From: Acinetobacter venetianus RAG-1 = CIP 110063
GTDB lineage: Bacteria > Pseudomonadota > Gammaproteobacteria > Pseudomonadales > Moraxellaceae
Length of the DNA stretch: 64,000 nucleotides
Assembly (NCBI RefSeq): GCF_000368585.1
Contig: NZ_KB849556.1
Span: 62,001-126,000 of the forward strand
Direction: 5' to 3'
The translations under genes were made by a program, and so were the position numbers. The notes under the pieces are model-generated. The model did not search any database and was not told the DNA's origin. It saw nothing but the letters and a program-made list of their open reading frames with translations. How positions within the stretch are numbered: the first letter of the stretch is position 1; the number at the start of each line of letters is the position of its first letter. Shown here piece by piece: positions 9,904 to 20,478 of the stretch.

Positions 9904-10767
9904 TTATTGATAGATGTCATTTAAATAAATGCCTTTGGGAATACGTTCTACATCCCATTGTTGAATAGCTTGTTGTAGCATTATTCGAGGTTGATCGAGC
10001 TCAACCATAGACTGACCTAAGGCAAGAATTGCTGCACTAAGTAATTCAGGTGCTTTATTGATGTCTAAGGCTTGAGCGAGATTCTGCTTTGATAATTTTT
10101 GGCCTTGACCATTCATTGCCAATGGGAGATGCATATAGCTTAACTTGGGATAGTCAAGTAATGACCCAAGCCAAATTTGTCGAACAGTATTGTCGAGTAA
10201 ATCTGCGCCACGAACGACATGCGTGATCTTTTGTAGATAATCATCTACAACGACGGCAAGTTGATAACTGATAATGCCATCTCGTCGTTTTAAGACAAAA
10301 TCACCGAGATCATATTTTAAATTTGAGCATTGTTGACCTTGTAAGCGATCATCAAAACAAATCTGTTGATCTGATACTTTTAGGCGAATGGCTTGTTGCT
10401 CAAAATCGAGATTCAAATCACGGCAAGTACCGACATAGATATGATTTGAGCCCAACATTTTCCGTGTGCATTGGCAAGCATAAATCAATTGTGCTTGCTT
10501 GAGTTGTTCAAGCACTTGCTCATAAATATCTAAACGGTCTTTTTGAAAAATAATTTCGGAATCTGGTTCGAATTGAAATGCATCAATACAAGATAGAATA
10601 TGCATTTCACTATTTGGATAAATACGAGGGATGTCTGTATCTTCGATACGAACCAACCATTTACCATGGTTGGCTTTAGCATCACAATAACTCGCGACGG
10701 CTGTTAGCAGCGAGCCAAAATGCAAAGGGCCAGTTGGCGAGGGTGCAAATCGTCCGATATAAGACAT
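9904..10767 (-). CDS. gluQ: Glutamyl-Q tRNA(Asp) synthetase
   Basis: Truncated GluRS paralogue that attaches glutamate to the queuosine base of tRNA-Asp instead of charging a tRNA 3' end. The 287 residues cover only the catalytic domain and lack the anticodon-binding domain, the hallmark of GluQ. The HIGH-like motif is FAPSPTGPLHFGSLLTAV, a zinc-binding-like CQC...C cluster lies near residue 100, and KLSKQN is the KMSKS-like loop. I start at ATG 10767; the longer frame reads through the palindromic element at 10791. It lies downstream of dksA, the arrangement known from E. coli and Pseudomonas. Confidence 0.94.
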   Translation of the reverse strand: MSYIGRFAPSPTGPLHFGSLLTAVASYCDAKANHGKWLVRIEDTDIPRIYPNSEMHILSCIDAFQFEPDSEIIFQKDRLDIYEQVLEQLKQAQLIYACQCTRKMLGSNHIYVGTCRDLNLDFEQQAIRLKVSDQQICFDDRLQGQQCSNLKYDLGDFVLKRRDGIISYQLAVVVDDYLQKITHVVRGADLLDNTVRQIWLGSLLDYPKLSYMHLPLAMNGQGQKLSKQNLAQALDINKAPELLSAAILALGQSMVELDQPRIMLQQAIQQWDVERIPKGIYLNDIYQ

Positions 10768-10790
10768 AAAGATTGAATGGTCGTGTTTTT

Positions 10791-10890
10791 TAATCCTCCC
10801 CCAGACCCCTCCTTTATAAAGGAGGGGAGTACTCAAACATTATAAATTTTCAGTACTCCTCCCTTTTTAAAGGGAGGCTGGGTGGGATTA
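10791..10890. repeat. 100-bp composite palindromic element (BIME/MITE-like)
   Basis: The outer arms TAATCCTCCCCCAG and CTGGGTGGGATTA are imperfect inverted repeats. Inside lie two further hairpins, CCCCTCC-TTTATAAA-GGAGGGG and CCTCCC-TTTTTAAA-GGGAGG, separated by an AGTACT-bounded A/T-rich spacer. It exactly fills the space between the dksA stop codon (10891) and the gluQ 5' leader. The architecture repeats at 43157-43230 and in reduced form at 6695-6735. It carries no coding capacity. This looks like a dispersed non-autonomous palindrome of the REP/BIME kind. Confidence 0.75.
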
Positions 10891-11424
10891 TTAACCGTTA
10901 TTTTGCTTTTCTTTGATTTCAGCCAAAGTTTTGCAATCGATACATTGAGTTGCTGTTGGTCGAGCTTCTAAGCGACGCAAACCAATTTCGATACCACAGG
11001 TTTCGCAGAAACCATAATCACCGCTTTGAATTGTTTCAAGAGATTGTTCGATTTTACGAATAAGTTTGCGCTCACGATCACGTGTACGTAGCTCAATCGC
11101 GAACTCTTCTTCTTGAGTTGCTCGGTCATTGACATCAGGTAGTGCACTTGATTCATCTTGCATTGTATTCAATGTGCGATCAACTTCAGACATTAACTCA
11201 GCTTTCCATGCATTTAGGATTTGGCGGAAATGCTCAAGTTGTCCATCAGACATGTATTCTTCATTTTTTTTCGGCTGATAAGGTTCGATTCCAAACAAGC
11301 TAGCAGTTGTACCGCCTTCAGAAGCTTTTGGTTTGGTTTTGCGTACACGTTTTACAGTCGATTTTTGATCGTCGATCACTGCTGTCTGTTCGTCCAAGAC
11401 TTGATTTTGGTTGTCATTCGCCAT
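10891..11424 (-). CDS. dksA: RNA polymerase-binding transcription factor DksA
   Basis: Secondary-channel regulator that works with ppGpp to reset rRNA and amino-acid promoters. The 177 residues have a Lys-rich N-terminal extension (about 55 residues), a coiled coil with acidic tip (ALPDVNDRATQEEEFAIELR), and a C-terminal four-Cys zinc finger (CETCG...CIDC). ATG 11424 is chosen since GAGGA lies 9 nt upstream; the ATG at 11433 would have no spacing from it. The N-terminal extension is longer than in the 151-residue E. coli protein, as usual in this genus. A palindromic element abuts the stop codon and gluQ follows. Confidence 0.96.
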   Translation of the reverse strand: MANDNQNQVLDEQTAVIDDQKSTVKRVRKTKPKASEGGTTASLFGIEPYQPKKNEEYMSDGQLEHFRQILNAWKAELMSEVDRTLNTMQDESSALPDVNDRATQEEEFAIELRTRDRERKLIRKIEQSLETIQSGDYGFCETCGIEIGLRRLEARPTATQCIDCKTLAEIKEKQNNG

Positions 11425-11613
11425 ATAGGGCATTCCTCATCATACACGTACTATCTATACGCAAAAAATATGGTGATATGCAAGTGTTTTTATAGAAACC
11501 GAAGATGGTTTTTCCCATCAAGGGTCGACATCATATAGAGTTTTTGAGCAAGATGGTAGTCATTCCTGTCTAGATTTCGTGAGAAATCTAGGATGTGATT
11601 TGTAATCAAAAGT

Positions 11614-12429
11614 TTAGTCATAGCCTAAAACTTCAGAACTACTCATCCGCTGCGAATTTGATAGTCTATAGACTTGAGTTTCTATTTCACCATTGGATTT
11701 AAGTCGGATATAGCGATAACCAGGGTGTTCTTCGTCTAAAGCAAATTTGTCACTTTTTGGCTTAAACTGGATGCATGTCGAAGGTGTAGATAAGAATTCT
11801 ACGCCTTGCCAAGTATTGATCGAATCCTGATGCACATGCCCACATACAATTGCTTTAACATTATTAAATGGCTCGATCGTCTCTAATAAATCAGAAGAAT
11901 TTTTGAGTTTATGTTGATCAATCCAAGCAGACTGCATTGCAAACGGATGATGGTGACATGCAATAATCACATAACAATCTTTTAACTCAGTTAGTAATTG
12001 AGTGAGTTGCTGTAATTGAATGTCTGCAATTTTCCCATCGATACGTTCTGGTTGCGCGCTGTTTAATAAAATGATGCGCCAGTTACCTACTTCAACAACG
12101 GTCGGTTTGGTCGGTTCTGTTTCATGAAATGGAAAATAGGCTACATCGTCATGATTTCCCGGCGTATGAAAAAATGGAATTCCCAAGGTATTCATATGTT
12201 CGAGATAACGATGGTACGTCACAGGTGTTGGATTTTGTGCTAAATCACCAGTATGGACGATTAGATCAATTTCAGAGTGCTGTTGGCGCATCAAGTCGAT
12301 TACTGCACGGAAACTTTGCTCAGGTTGCATCCCGACAAATTCCAAATGCGGATACTCTAATAAGTGTGTATCGGTAATCTGTACCATCACAAAATCTTTT
12401 TGTGATAATGTTGAGACTTGAAAAGTCAC
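11614..12429 (-). CDS. cpdA: 3',5'-cyclic-AMP phosphodiesterase-like metallophosphoesterase
   Basis: Predicted cytoplasmic class III cyclic nucleotide phosphodiesterase hydrolysing cAMP to AMP. All metallophosphoesterase motifs are present in order: QITDTHLL, HTGDLAQ, TPGNHDD, ACHHHPF and CGHVHQD, giving a dinuclear metal site. The length of 271 residues fits CpdA. It lies 21 bp downstream of nudF on the same strand, an arrangement related to the E. coli nudF-yqiB-cpdA cluster. The family is certain; cAMP specificity is inferred from similarity and context. Confidence 0.88.
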   Translation of the reverse strand: MTFQVSTLSQKDFVMVQITDTHLLEYPHLEFVGMQPEQSFRAVIDLMRQQHSEIDLIVHTGDLAQNPTPVTYHRYLEHMNTLGIPFFHTPGNHDDVAYFPFHETEPTKPTVVEVGNWRIILLNSAQPERIDGKIADIQLQQLTQLLTELKDCYVIIACHHHPFAMQSAWIDQHKLKNSSDLLETIEPFNNVKAIVCGHVHQDSINTWQGVEFLSTPSTCIQFKPKSDKFALDEEHPGYRYIRLKSNGEIETQVYRLSNSQRMSSSEVLGYD

Positions 12430-12450
12430 AGTCTTACCCCCTTCAGATTT

Positions 12451-13062
12451 TTATCGTTGTTGTAAATGTTGAGCAAGCCACTGTAATGCCATGATCACAG
12501 GTGCATTTCTCAAACGCCCGTTTTTTAATAAGAGTGTTAACTCAGAATAATCAAATAAATGAAGTTGAATATTTTCGCCTTCATCTGGCATACCAAAGAT
12601 TCCACCTGTTAAAGGTAGATCTACTTCTGCCACATAGAGATGAAAGAATTCTGAACATGCACCAGCAGAAGGGTAGAAGCTGAATAAATGTTGTAATTCT
12701 TTTATTTCACAACCTGATTCTTCTAAACTTTCACGGCGAATACATGTTTCAGGAGATTCATCTCCATCAAGTACACCAGCAATCACTTCAAGTTGCCATG
12801 CTGATTCAACGTCATTTAACGCGCCAATACGAAATTGTTCGATCAATGCAAAGCGCTGTTGTTGATCATCATATAATAAAACGCCAGCGGCTTCTGGACG
12901 ATGTACGAGTTCACGTTGAATCAAAGGTGAATAATCCGAGCGATTAAATAATCGATGTCGAATATTCACTTTCTCAACTTGAATGAATCCTCGAAATAAA
13001 AACTCTCGAGATTCTATCGTAACGTCGGATGCTGAATAGCTGGCGTGGTCAAGAATGGTCAT
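12451..13062 (-). CDS. nudF: ADP-ribose pyrophosphatase (Nudix hydrolase)
   Basis: Hydrolyses ADP-ribose to AMP and ribose 5-phosphate. The Nudix box is intact: G-x5-E-x7-RE-x2-EE-x-G read across GVLDGDESPETCIRRESLEE and the following SG. The product is 203 residues from ATG 13062; a TTG two codons earlier has no better ribosome-binding site. It is followed by cpdA 21 bp later and preceded by the thiC stop across 75 bp, so a common transcript with thiC is possible. Assignment to the NudF branch rests on neighbours and general sequence. Confidence 0.9.
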   Translation of the reverse strand: MTILDHASYSASDVTIESREFLFRGFIQVEKVNIRHRLFNRSDYSPLIQRELVHRPEAAGVLLYDDQQQRFALIEQFRIGALNDVESAWQLEVIAGVLDGDESPETCIRRESLEESGCEIKELQHLFSFYPSAGACSEFFHLYVAEVDLPLTGGIFGMPDEGENIQLHLFDYSELTLLLKNGRLRNAPVIMALQWLAQHLQQR

Positions 13063-13137
13063 CTTCAATCAGGATGAGATTGTACATATCTCATCCTAAC
13101 CGAGAATGATTCGCGGGAAAATCTTTTTTTAGTCGAT

Positions 13138-15063
<1,926 letters not shown>

Positions 15064-15129
15064 TCAAGCACGACCAAAAACAATGGCGGATTTATCTCTA
15101 TGATAAATAAAGGCTAAGTTTTTTGTTGG

Positions 15130-15248
15130 GCTTGATTCCTACGCAGGTGTTAACCTGATCAGGTTCAACGGTACTCATCTTTAAATCCAGAGGTGTGACC
15201 TCAGTATTAAGACAATCTCAGCAGTTTGTTAACTGCGCTCCGTCAAGC
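15130..15248 (-). promoter_or_regulatory. TPP riboswitch (THI element) of thiC
   Basis: On the minus strand the leader carries the conserved blocks GCTGAGA, TTGAACCTGATCAGGTTAA and CACCTGCGTAGGAA in the correct order, with P1 formed by GCTTGA (15248-15243) and TCAAGC (15135-15130). It ends about 100 nt before the thiC start. This is the thiamine-pyrophosphate aptamer; whether it acts on translation or transcription is not clear, since no obvious T-run terminator follows. Confidence 0.93.
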
Positions 15249-15297
15249 AATGTCCAAAGCTTAGCAGATTTAAAAAAAAATGCTTGTTTAATTCTCG

Positions 15298-16401
15298 TCA
15301 AATTTGAATGCAAATCGCATCAACGTGACAGTCTTTTTGGCGCTCCTTTTCCCAAGGCGAGGAAAGCTGCAATAACGATTTTAATTGCTCATATGGATTC
15401 GGTGTTTCATGGCTCTCACTTGTTGCTGAAGCCTCATGAATGTCTGAGTCACTGACAATTTGAAACTTCTCAGATCGCTGCTCTATTGGTGTCGCGATAA
15501 AATCCAAGAATTTTTGTGCAGTAGAAGCAAGGTCAGTGTCTGTGCGTTTTGCTAGGGCTTTAATTGTGGCTAAGGCATCTGGATCAATCCATGTATTTGG
15601 AGCAAACTCATCCGAAACAGGGCTATTGTCTACTCCTAGAAAGATCAGGTAACGATACTCGTCCAGTAGACTTTGAGCATCTGTTTTGAATTTAGCGTTT
15701 GGATATTGTTTTAAGTAGTTTTCCCAAAACAATGCTCGATTCACTAACTCATTCCAAGAAATAGTTAATGCAGCATCGTTGTAGAGAATATCTTGGTTAT
15801 CCTTTGCCATTTGTTTGACAAAGCGCTGTTGGTCTTTAGGCAAAGCGGGAGCGAAAATATCAAGGATATATTGAGGCTGTCTTTGATATTCAAAAACACC
15901 TTCACCAATATATTGAAACTCAATATAGGCTTGACCTTGATGTTTGAGTAGATATTGATCTCTCTTTGCTAATTTTTTAAATAGCTCCTGACTGCCCACT
16001 TGGATTGTTGATGTGCGACGGTCTGAATGATTATTTTCGTTATCTAAAATGCTATATGAGTACTCTGAAAGCGCATCTAAACTTTTCTCATCTGTATCTG
16101 CATCCAAGAAACGTTTGTACATTTTTGTTGAATCATCTAACCATTTTAATTGTCGTGTATTGTCAGCTTGAGTCATACATTTCTTTAATTGAGTATTGAC
16201 CTGAGTGAGTGATTCAACGGTGCTGCTACGGCCAATCTTTTCAAGATTTTGGCTCAAAGTTTTACATTCATGATTTGCTGACTTGGTTTTAACTGAAGGT
16301 TGCTTTTGTTGCTGCTCGTTTTCAATAGCATTTTGGGGTGTTTTCTGACATCCTGTGATGAAGACGGTGCATAACAAACATATGTTGAAAATACGCATCA
16401 T
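15298..16401 (-). CDS. Predicted lipoprotein of unknown function
   Basis: A 367-residue protein with a signal peptide and lipobox (FITGC, Cys at about 18), followed by a Gln/Lys-rich linker and a largely alpha-helical, hydrophilic body. I recognise no catalytic motif or named domain. The C-terminus ends in CHVDAICIQI with two Cys. Starts at 16401 and 16398 (tandem ATG) are equivalent. It is transcribed away from phoU (divergent, 153 bp apart, PHO box between) and toward the thiC riboswitch. Function is unknown; an envelope location is inferred from the lipobox. Confidence 0.8.
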   Translation of the reverse strand: MMRIFNICLLCTVFITGCQKTPQNAIENEQQQKQPSVKTKSANHECKTLSQNLEKIGRSSTVESLTQVNTQLKKCMTQADNTRQLKWLDDSTKMYKRFLDADTDEKSLDALSEYSYSILDNENNHSDRRTSTIQVGSQELFKKLAKRDQYLLKHQGQAYIEFQYIGEGVFEYQRQPQYILDIFAPALPKDQQRFVKQMAKDNQDILYNDAALTISWNELVNRALFWENYLKQYPNAKFKTDAQSLLDEYRYLIFLGVDNSPVSDEFAPNTWIDPDALATIKALAKRTDTDLASTAQKFLDFIATPIEQRSEKFQIVSDSDIHEASATSESHETPNPYEQLKSLLQLSSPWEKERQKDCHVDAICIQI

Positions 16402-16481
16402 AAAGTTCTTTATCTATTTCTATATTGTTGTGTTGACGTGATTATAATGACAAGTTTATAAACATGAAATCTAGCGATTGA

Positions 16482-16500
16482 TTGTCATAAAACTTTCATC
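16482..16500 (+). promoter_or_regulatory. PHO box (PhoB site) upstream of phoU
   Basis: Two direct 7-bp repeats, TTGTCAT and CTTTCAT, are separated by AAAA, closely matching the PhoB consensus CTGTCAT-N4-CTGTCAT. It sits 55 bp before the phoU GTG, consistent with activation under phosphate starvation. It could also influence the divergent lipoprotein gene. Confidence 0.75.
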
Positions 16501-16554
16501 ATTATTATGTTTTAATCACCAATCATTTTTCCATGTGTCTAGTGGAGGCATACT

Positions 16555-17277
16555 GTGAGTCCAAGTAATCCTGTGTTAAGTCACCATATTTCTTCACAAT
16601 TTAATGAAGACTTACAAGCTGTGCACACTAAATTTATGACAATGGGGGGATTGGTTGAACAGCAGGTTGCCAATGCAATTCATTCTTTGCTCGATACAGA
16701 TGCAAATTTAGCAATCGACGTACAATTTAAAGATAATACGGTCAATCAATATGAACGTGATATTGATGAAGGTTTAACTCTGATTTTGGCACGTCGTCAT
16801 CCAGCAGCAATCGATTTGCGTATGGTGATTGCGATGAGCAAAGCCAATACTGATTTAGAGCGTATTGGCGATGAAGCTGCAAAAATTGCACGTATTGCAC
16901 AAAACCTTTGTGAGGAAGGTGAGTCTCCTCGTGGTTATATGGAAACGCGTCATATTGGTAACCAAGTCCGTGTCATGATCCATGATGCACTAGATGCTTT
17001 TGCTCGTTTAGATGTGGATCAAGCGCTCAAAGTTGTTATGGCAGATGCTGATATTGACCGTGAATATCAATCTGCAACACGTACCTTGATGACCTATATG
17101 ATTGAAGATCCTCGCCATATTTCGCGTGTGATGAATGTGATGTGGGTGTTGCGTGCGCTTGAGCGTGTTGGTGATCATGCTCGTAATATTTCTGAACAAG
17201 TCATTTATATGGCGAAAGGGATGGATGTTCGTCATACCAGCATTGAAGAAATTGAACAGAAAGTAAATCAAAAATAA
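16555..17277 (+). CDS. phoU: Phosphate-specific transport system accessory protein PhoU
   Basis: Negative regulator linking the Pst transporter to PhoR/PhoB, cytoplasmic and mostly helical. The 240 residues contain the duplicated three-helix PhoU repeat with metal-binding-type motifs NTDLERIGDEAAKIAR and RALERVGDHARNISE. The start is GTG at 16555, preceded by GGAGG 6 nt upstream. Unlike in E. coli, no pst genes are adjacent in this window; the gene has its own PHO box and terminator, so it is probably monocistronic. Confidence 0.95.
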   Translation: MSPSNPVLSHHISSQFNEDLQAVHTKFMTMGGLVEQQVANAIHSLLDTDANLAIDVQFKDNTVNQYERDIDEGLTLILARRHPAAIDLRMVIAMSKANTDLERIGDEAAKIARIAQNLCEEGESPRGYMETRHIGNQVRVMIHDALDAFARLDVDQALKVVMADADIDREYQSATRTLMTYMIEDPRHISRVMNVMWVLRALERVGDHARNISEQVIYMAKGMDVRHTSIEEIEQKVNQK

Positions 17278-17301
17278 TTTGAAAAAGAAAATAACATCGA
17301 G

Positions 17302-17328
17302 CCGTAGATTATTCTGCGGTTTTTTTTA
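17302..17328 (+). terminator. Terminator of phoU
   Basis: The stem CCGTAGA / TCTGCGG (one G-U pair), loop TTAT, is followed by an eight-base T-run, 25 bp after phoU. Confidence 0.8.
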
Positions 17329-17339
17329 TTGGTCAATTT

Positions 17340-17475
17340 AAAATAAAAAAATCCCAGACTTCGGGGGAAAAGTCTGGGAGAGAAATATCATGTATTACGT
17401 GAGATATCGGTGTATCTCTTTGTCTTTCTGAATACAAATATAGATCGAGTTGATTTAGGTGTCATGTAGACAAGT
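17340..17475 (-). ncRNA. Possible small RNA ending in a strong minus-strand terminator
   Basis: On the minus strand a perfect 10-bp stem (TCCCAGACTT / AAGTCTGGGA, 17352-17380, C-rich loop) is followed by a run of seven T and then TATTT, an intrinsic terminator. The only upstream minus-strand gene, yggX, already has its own strong terminator at 17519-17549. An independent short transcript of about 100-130 nt between them is therefore suggested. A TATACA-like -10 occurs at 17482-17477 but I see no good -35. There is no coding frame with a ribosome-binding site. The call is tentative. Confidence 0.35.
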
Positions 17476-17518
17476 GTGTATACTCTGTAATGCTTTATTA
17501 CTAGTGTAAATATCACGT

Positions 17519-17549
17519 AAAAAGAGAGCTGAAAAACAGCTCTCTTTTT
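17519..17549. terminator. Strong (bidirectional) terminator of yggX
   Basis: The perfect 13-bp stem AAAAAGAGAGCTG / CAGCTCTCTTTTT has a 5-nt A loop and T-runs on both strands. It lies just after the yggX stop on the minus strand. Confidence 0.88.
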
Positions 17550-17572
17550 ACCAGTAAAATTAGACTAAGTGC

Positions 17573-17845
17573 TTATTTTTGCTCAGTCCAACCTTCTGCT
17601 TTCTCAACGCTTTCATCATTGTTGAAGAATTTCTCACGTTGCTCTTCAAGGAATTTTTTTGCATCAGGTTCAAACACATTTAAGCGTTTTTCATTGATGA
17701 GCGTGGTTTGGTGTTTTAGCCATTCCTGCCAAGCCTGTTTCGATACAGTCTCAAAAAGCTCTTGACCCTTTGCTCCTGGAAAAGGTGCAAAGTCTAAGCC
17801 CTCTAATTCTTTTTGATACTTACGGCAAAATACTTGTCTAGTCAT
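17573..17845 (-). CDS. yggX: Probable Fe(2+)-trafficking protein YggX
   Basis: Small cytoplasmic protein linked to iron handling and oxidative-damage protection of Fe-S enzymes. The 90 residues begin [19 protein letters not shown], with the conserved N-terminal Cys and the family motifs [21 protein letters not shown] and EQREKFF. I prefer the second ATG (17845), 6 nt after AAGGA, over the one at 17848. It lies 9 bp downstream of argH, so the two are co-transcribed. Confidence 0.94.
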   Translation of the reverse strand: MTRQVFCRKYQKELEGLDFAPFPGAKGQELFETVSKQAWQEWLKHQTTLINEKRLNVFEPDAKKFLEEQREKFFNNDESVEKAEGWTEQK

Positions 17846-17854
17846 CATAAATCC

Positions 17855-19288
17855 TTAAGCGTATAGCTGTTCTAGGCGAGTGTGTGCACGAGCGATTGCA
17901 GCTTCAACTTGTTTAGGTGCAGTGCCACCAATATGATCACGCGCATTCACAGAAGCTTCTAAGGTGAGTGCTTTATCGAACACATCCGCAGTAATGAGAT
18001 CAGAGAATTGTTGAAGCTGTACAAGTGTTAATTCAGATAAATCTTTCTCTTCGGCAACACCGAGCGCAACTGCCTTACCTACGATTTCATGTGCATCACG
18101 GAAAGCAACACCTTTCTTCACAAGATAGTCAGCAAGGTCTGTTGCTGTTGAGAAACCACGTAATGCAGCTTCACGCATAATTTCAATATTTGGTACTAAT
18201 GCTGGCACCATGTCAGCAAACGCCATCAATGAACCACGGACAGTATCAATCGCATCGAATAGTGGCTCTTTGTCTTCTTGGTTATCTTTGTTATACGCCA
18301 AAGGCTGACCTTTCATGAGTGTCAGTAAGCTAATTAAATCACCAAAAACACGACCAGATTTACCACGTACTAACTCAGGAACATCTGGATTTTTCTTCTG
18401 TGGCATGATTGATGAGCCAGTACAGAAACGATCAGGAATGTTGATGAATTTGAACTGTGCTGAAGTCCATAAAATGAGCTCTTCAGACATACGTGATAAA
18501 TGCATCATGATTAACGACGCTGCTGCATTAAATTCAATTGCAAAGTCGCGGTCAGAAACTGCATCTAATGAGTTTTCTGAAACAGCTTCAAAGCCTAAAA
18601 GTTCTGCGGTATAGGCACGATCAATCGGGTAGGTTGTACCTGCCAAAGCTGCTGAGCCGAGAGGCATACGATTGACACGTTTGCGACAGTCTTGTAAGCG
18701 CTCAGTATCACGTACCAACATTTCAAACCAAGCTAATAAGTGATGACCAAAAGTTACAGGCTGAGCTGTTTGTAAATGCGTAAAACCAGGCATGATGGTA
18801 TTGGTGTTTTGGCTTGCTAAGCTGAGAAGGCCTTTTTGTAAACGTAGAAGCAGACCTAAAATGTCATCAATTTCATCACGTAGATATAAGCGAATATCTG
18901 TTGCAACTTGGTCATTGCGACTGCGACCTGTATGAAGTTTCTTACCTGTAATACCAATGCGTTGAGTCAAACGAGACTCAATGTTCATGTGCACGTCTTC
19001 TAGATCAATGCGCCATTCAAAGTTACCCGCTTCAATTTCTGCTTTAATCGTCGTTAAACCTTGAATGATGTCATCACGTTCAGCTTCAGTAAGTACACCG
19101 ACTTTAGCGAGCATTGTTGCATGTGCAATTGAACCAGCAATATCTTGTTTATAAAAACGTTGGTCAAATTGCACAGATGCTGTAAATTCTGCAACAAAAG
19201 CATCTGTTGCTTCAGAGAAGCGACCGCCCCACATACCAGAGGTTTGATTAGGGCTTGCTGAAGATGAGGATTGAGAAGATGTGGTCAT
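17855..19288 (-). CDS. argH: Argininosuccinate lyase
   Basis: Last step of arginine biosynthesis: argininosuccinate to arginine plus fumarate. The 477 residues belong to the fumarase/aspartase superfamily, with the signature loop [20 protein letters not shown] carrying the catalytic Ser, and other conserved blocks ([36 protein letters not shown]). The N-terminus has a Ser-rich tail before [11 protein letters not shown], where most homologues begin. It is divergent from algZ, the same argH-algZ-algR-hemCD neighbourhood as in Pseudomonas aeruginosa. Confidence 0.97.
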   Translation of the reverse strand: MTTSSQSSSSASPNQTSGMWGGRFSEATDAFVAEFTASVQFDQRFYKQDIAGSIAHATMLAKVGVLTEAERDDIIQGLTTIKAEIEAGNFEWRIDLEDVHMNIESRLTQRIGITGKKLHTGRSRNDQVATDIRLYLRDEIDDILGLLLRLQKGLLSLASQNTNTIMPGFTHLQTAQPVTFGHHLLAWFEMLVRDTERLQDCRKRVNRMPLGSAALAGTTYPIDRAYTAELLGFEAVSENSLDAVSDRDFAIEFNAAASLIMMHLSRMSEELILWTSAQFKFINIPDRFCTGSSIMPQKKNPDVPELVRGKSGRVFGDLISLLTLMKGQPLAYNKDNQEDKEPLFDAIDTVRGSLMAFADMVPALVPNIEIMREAALRGFSTATDLADYLVKKGVAFRDAHEIVGKAVALGVAEEKDLSELTLVQLQQFSDLITADVFDKALTLEASVNARDHIGGTAPKQVEAAIARAHTRLEQLYA

Positions 19289-19374
19289 GGCGGCTCAGTA
19301 AAATAAAAAAGAGTATAGCAAATCCAAACGCAGTTGCCGAAACTCGACGTAAGAAGTTATCGCAATCTCGTCAG

Positions 19375-20421
19375 ATGAATTTATCAGGGTCTTATTTTTT
19401 TACGAAAATTGGCCAATGGCAACACTTATTAGAATTAATTGTGGCAAGTAACGTTTTAGCGATGGTTTTAGCGCTTGCAGAAGCACGCTCGTGGGAAGCA
19501 TTAGAATGGCTTCGATTTTTACAATTCATGTTTTTTATTAATTGGGTGATTTTATCTTTTTCTGCACTTGTGGATTATTTCCAAGAATTTTTTGCCAAAT
19601 TTAGCCAGAAAGTTGCATTAACACTTGGTTTTCTGTTACTTCAGATGATTGTGTTATTTACCACTTGTGCGGTGAATATTATTCAATTTTGGGCGACACG
19701 TTCGAGTCAGTTCTCTGAAGAAATTCTGTTTCATGGTGCGAGCTTGCATTTGGGCTATGGAGTCTTGCTAGGTGCATTCTGTTTGCGCTATTTATATATG
19801 CGTGAACAATGGCTTAACCAGCAGTACAGTGAGCTGAATGCGCGTATTCAGGCCATGCAGGCTAGAATCCATCCACATTTTTTATTTAATAGTTTAAATA
19901 GTGTGGTGAGTTTGATCGCGATTGATCCTGATAAAGCCGAAAATATGCTAATCAATTTATCGCGGTTATTTAGAGCGAGTTTTCAAGAGCTGAAATTGGT
20001 GAGTTTGAATGAGGAAATTGATCTCTGTCAGCAGTATTTAAGTATAGAAAAAATGCGTTTGGGTGAGCGTTTAAATGTAGAATGGAACATACAAGCGACA
20101 CCAATTGAATTAAAACGTGTGACGATTCCATTATTAACGTTGCAACCTTTGCTAGAGAATAGTATTTTTCATGGGGTGGAATCGGTTTTGCAGCCATCTA
20201 CAATCAGCGTATTGGTTGAAATATTGCAAAATCAAGTCAGTATAGTCATTACTAACCCTTATTCTCACGATAAAATAAAATCGAGAAAAGGGAATGGTAT
20301 TGCGATAGAAAATGTGGAACAACGCTTGAAAGCTTATTATGGGCGGTCGGTGAAGTTTCAGGTCTATGGGGGAGCGTCCTTATATACGACTGTGGTGAGT
20401 TACCACTATCGAGTAAAATAA
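19375..20421 (+). CDS. algZ: LytS/AlgZ-type sensor histidine kinase
   Basis: Membrane histidine kinase of the His_kinase (LytS/YehU) class paired with the LytTR regulator downstream. The N-terminal half has four hydrophobic segments (about residues 15-145). The phosphoacceptor region is ARIHPHFLFNSLNSVVSLIA, followed by a degenerate ATPase domain with LQPLLENSIFHGV (N box) and KGNGIAIENVEQRL (G box). ATG 19375 gives 348 residues; the open frame continues upstream into the argH start, so a longer basic N-terminus cannot be excluded. In Pseudomonas the homologue (FimS/AlgZ) affects twitching motility and alginate; the role here is not shown. Confidence 0.88.
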   Translation: MNLSGSYFFTKIGQWQHLLELIVASNVLAMVLALAEARSWEALEWLRFLQFMFFINWVILSFSALVDYFQEFFAKFSQKVALTLGFLLLQMIVLFTTCAVNIIQFWATRSSQFSEEILFHGASLHLGYGVLLGAFCLRYLYMREQWLNQQYSELNARIQAMQARIHPHFLFNSLNSVVSLIAIDPDKAENMLINLSRLFRASFQELKLVSLNEEIDLCQQYLSIEKMRLGERLNVEWNIQATPIELKRVTIPLLTLQPLLENSIFHGVESVLQPSTISVLVEILQNQVSIVITNPYSHDKIKSRKGNGIAIENVEQRLKAYYGRSVKFQVYGGASLYTTVVSYHYRVK

Positions 20422-20478
20422 TAAGTCGAGTTAACCATAAAAAATATGGATGAAGTTAACGGTGACAAGGAGGAGAGG

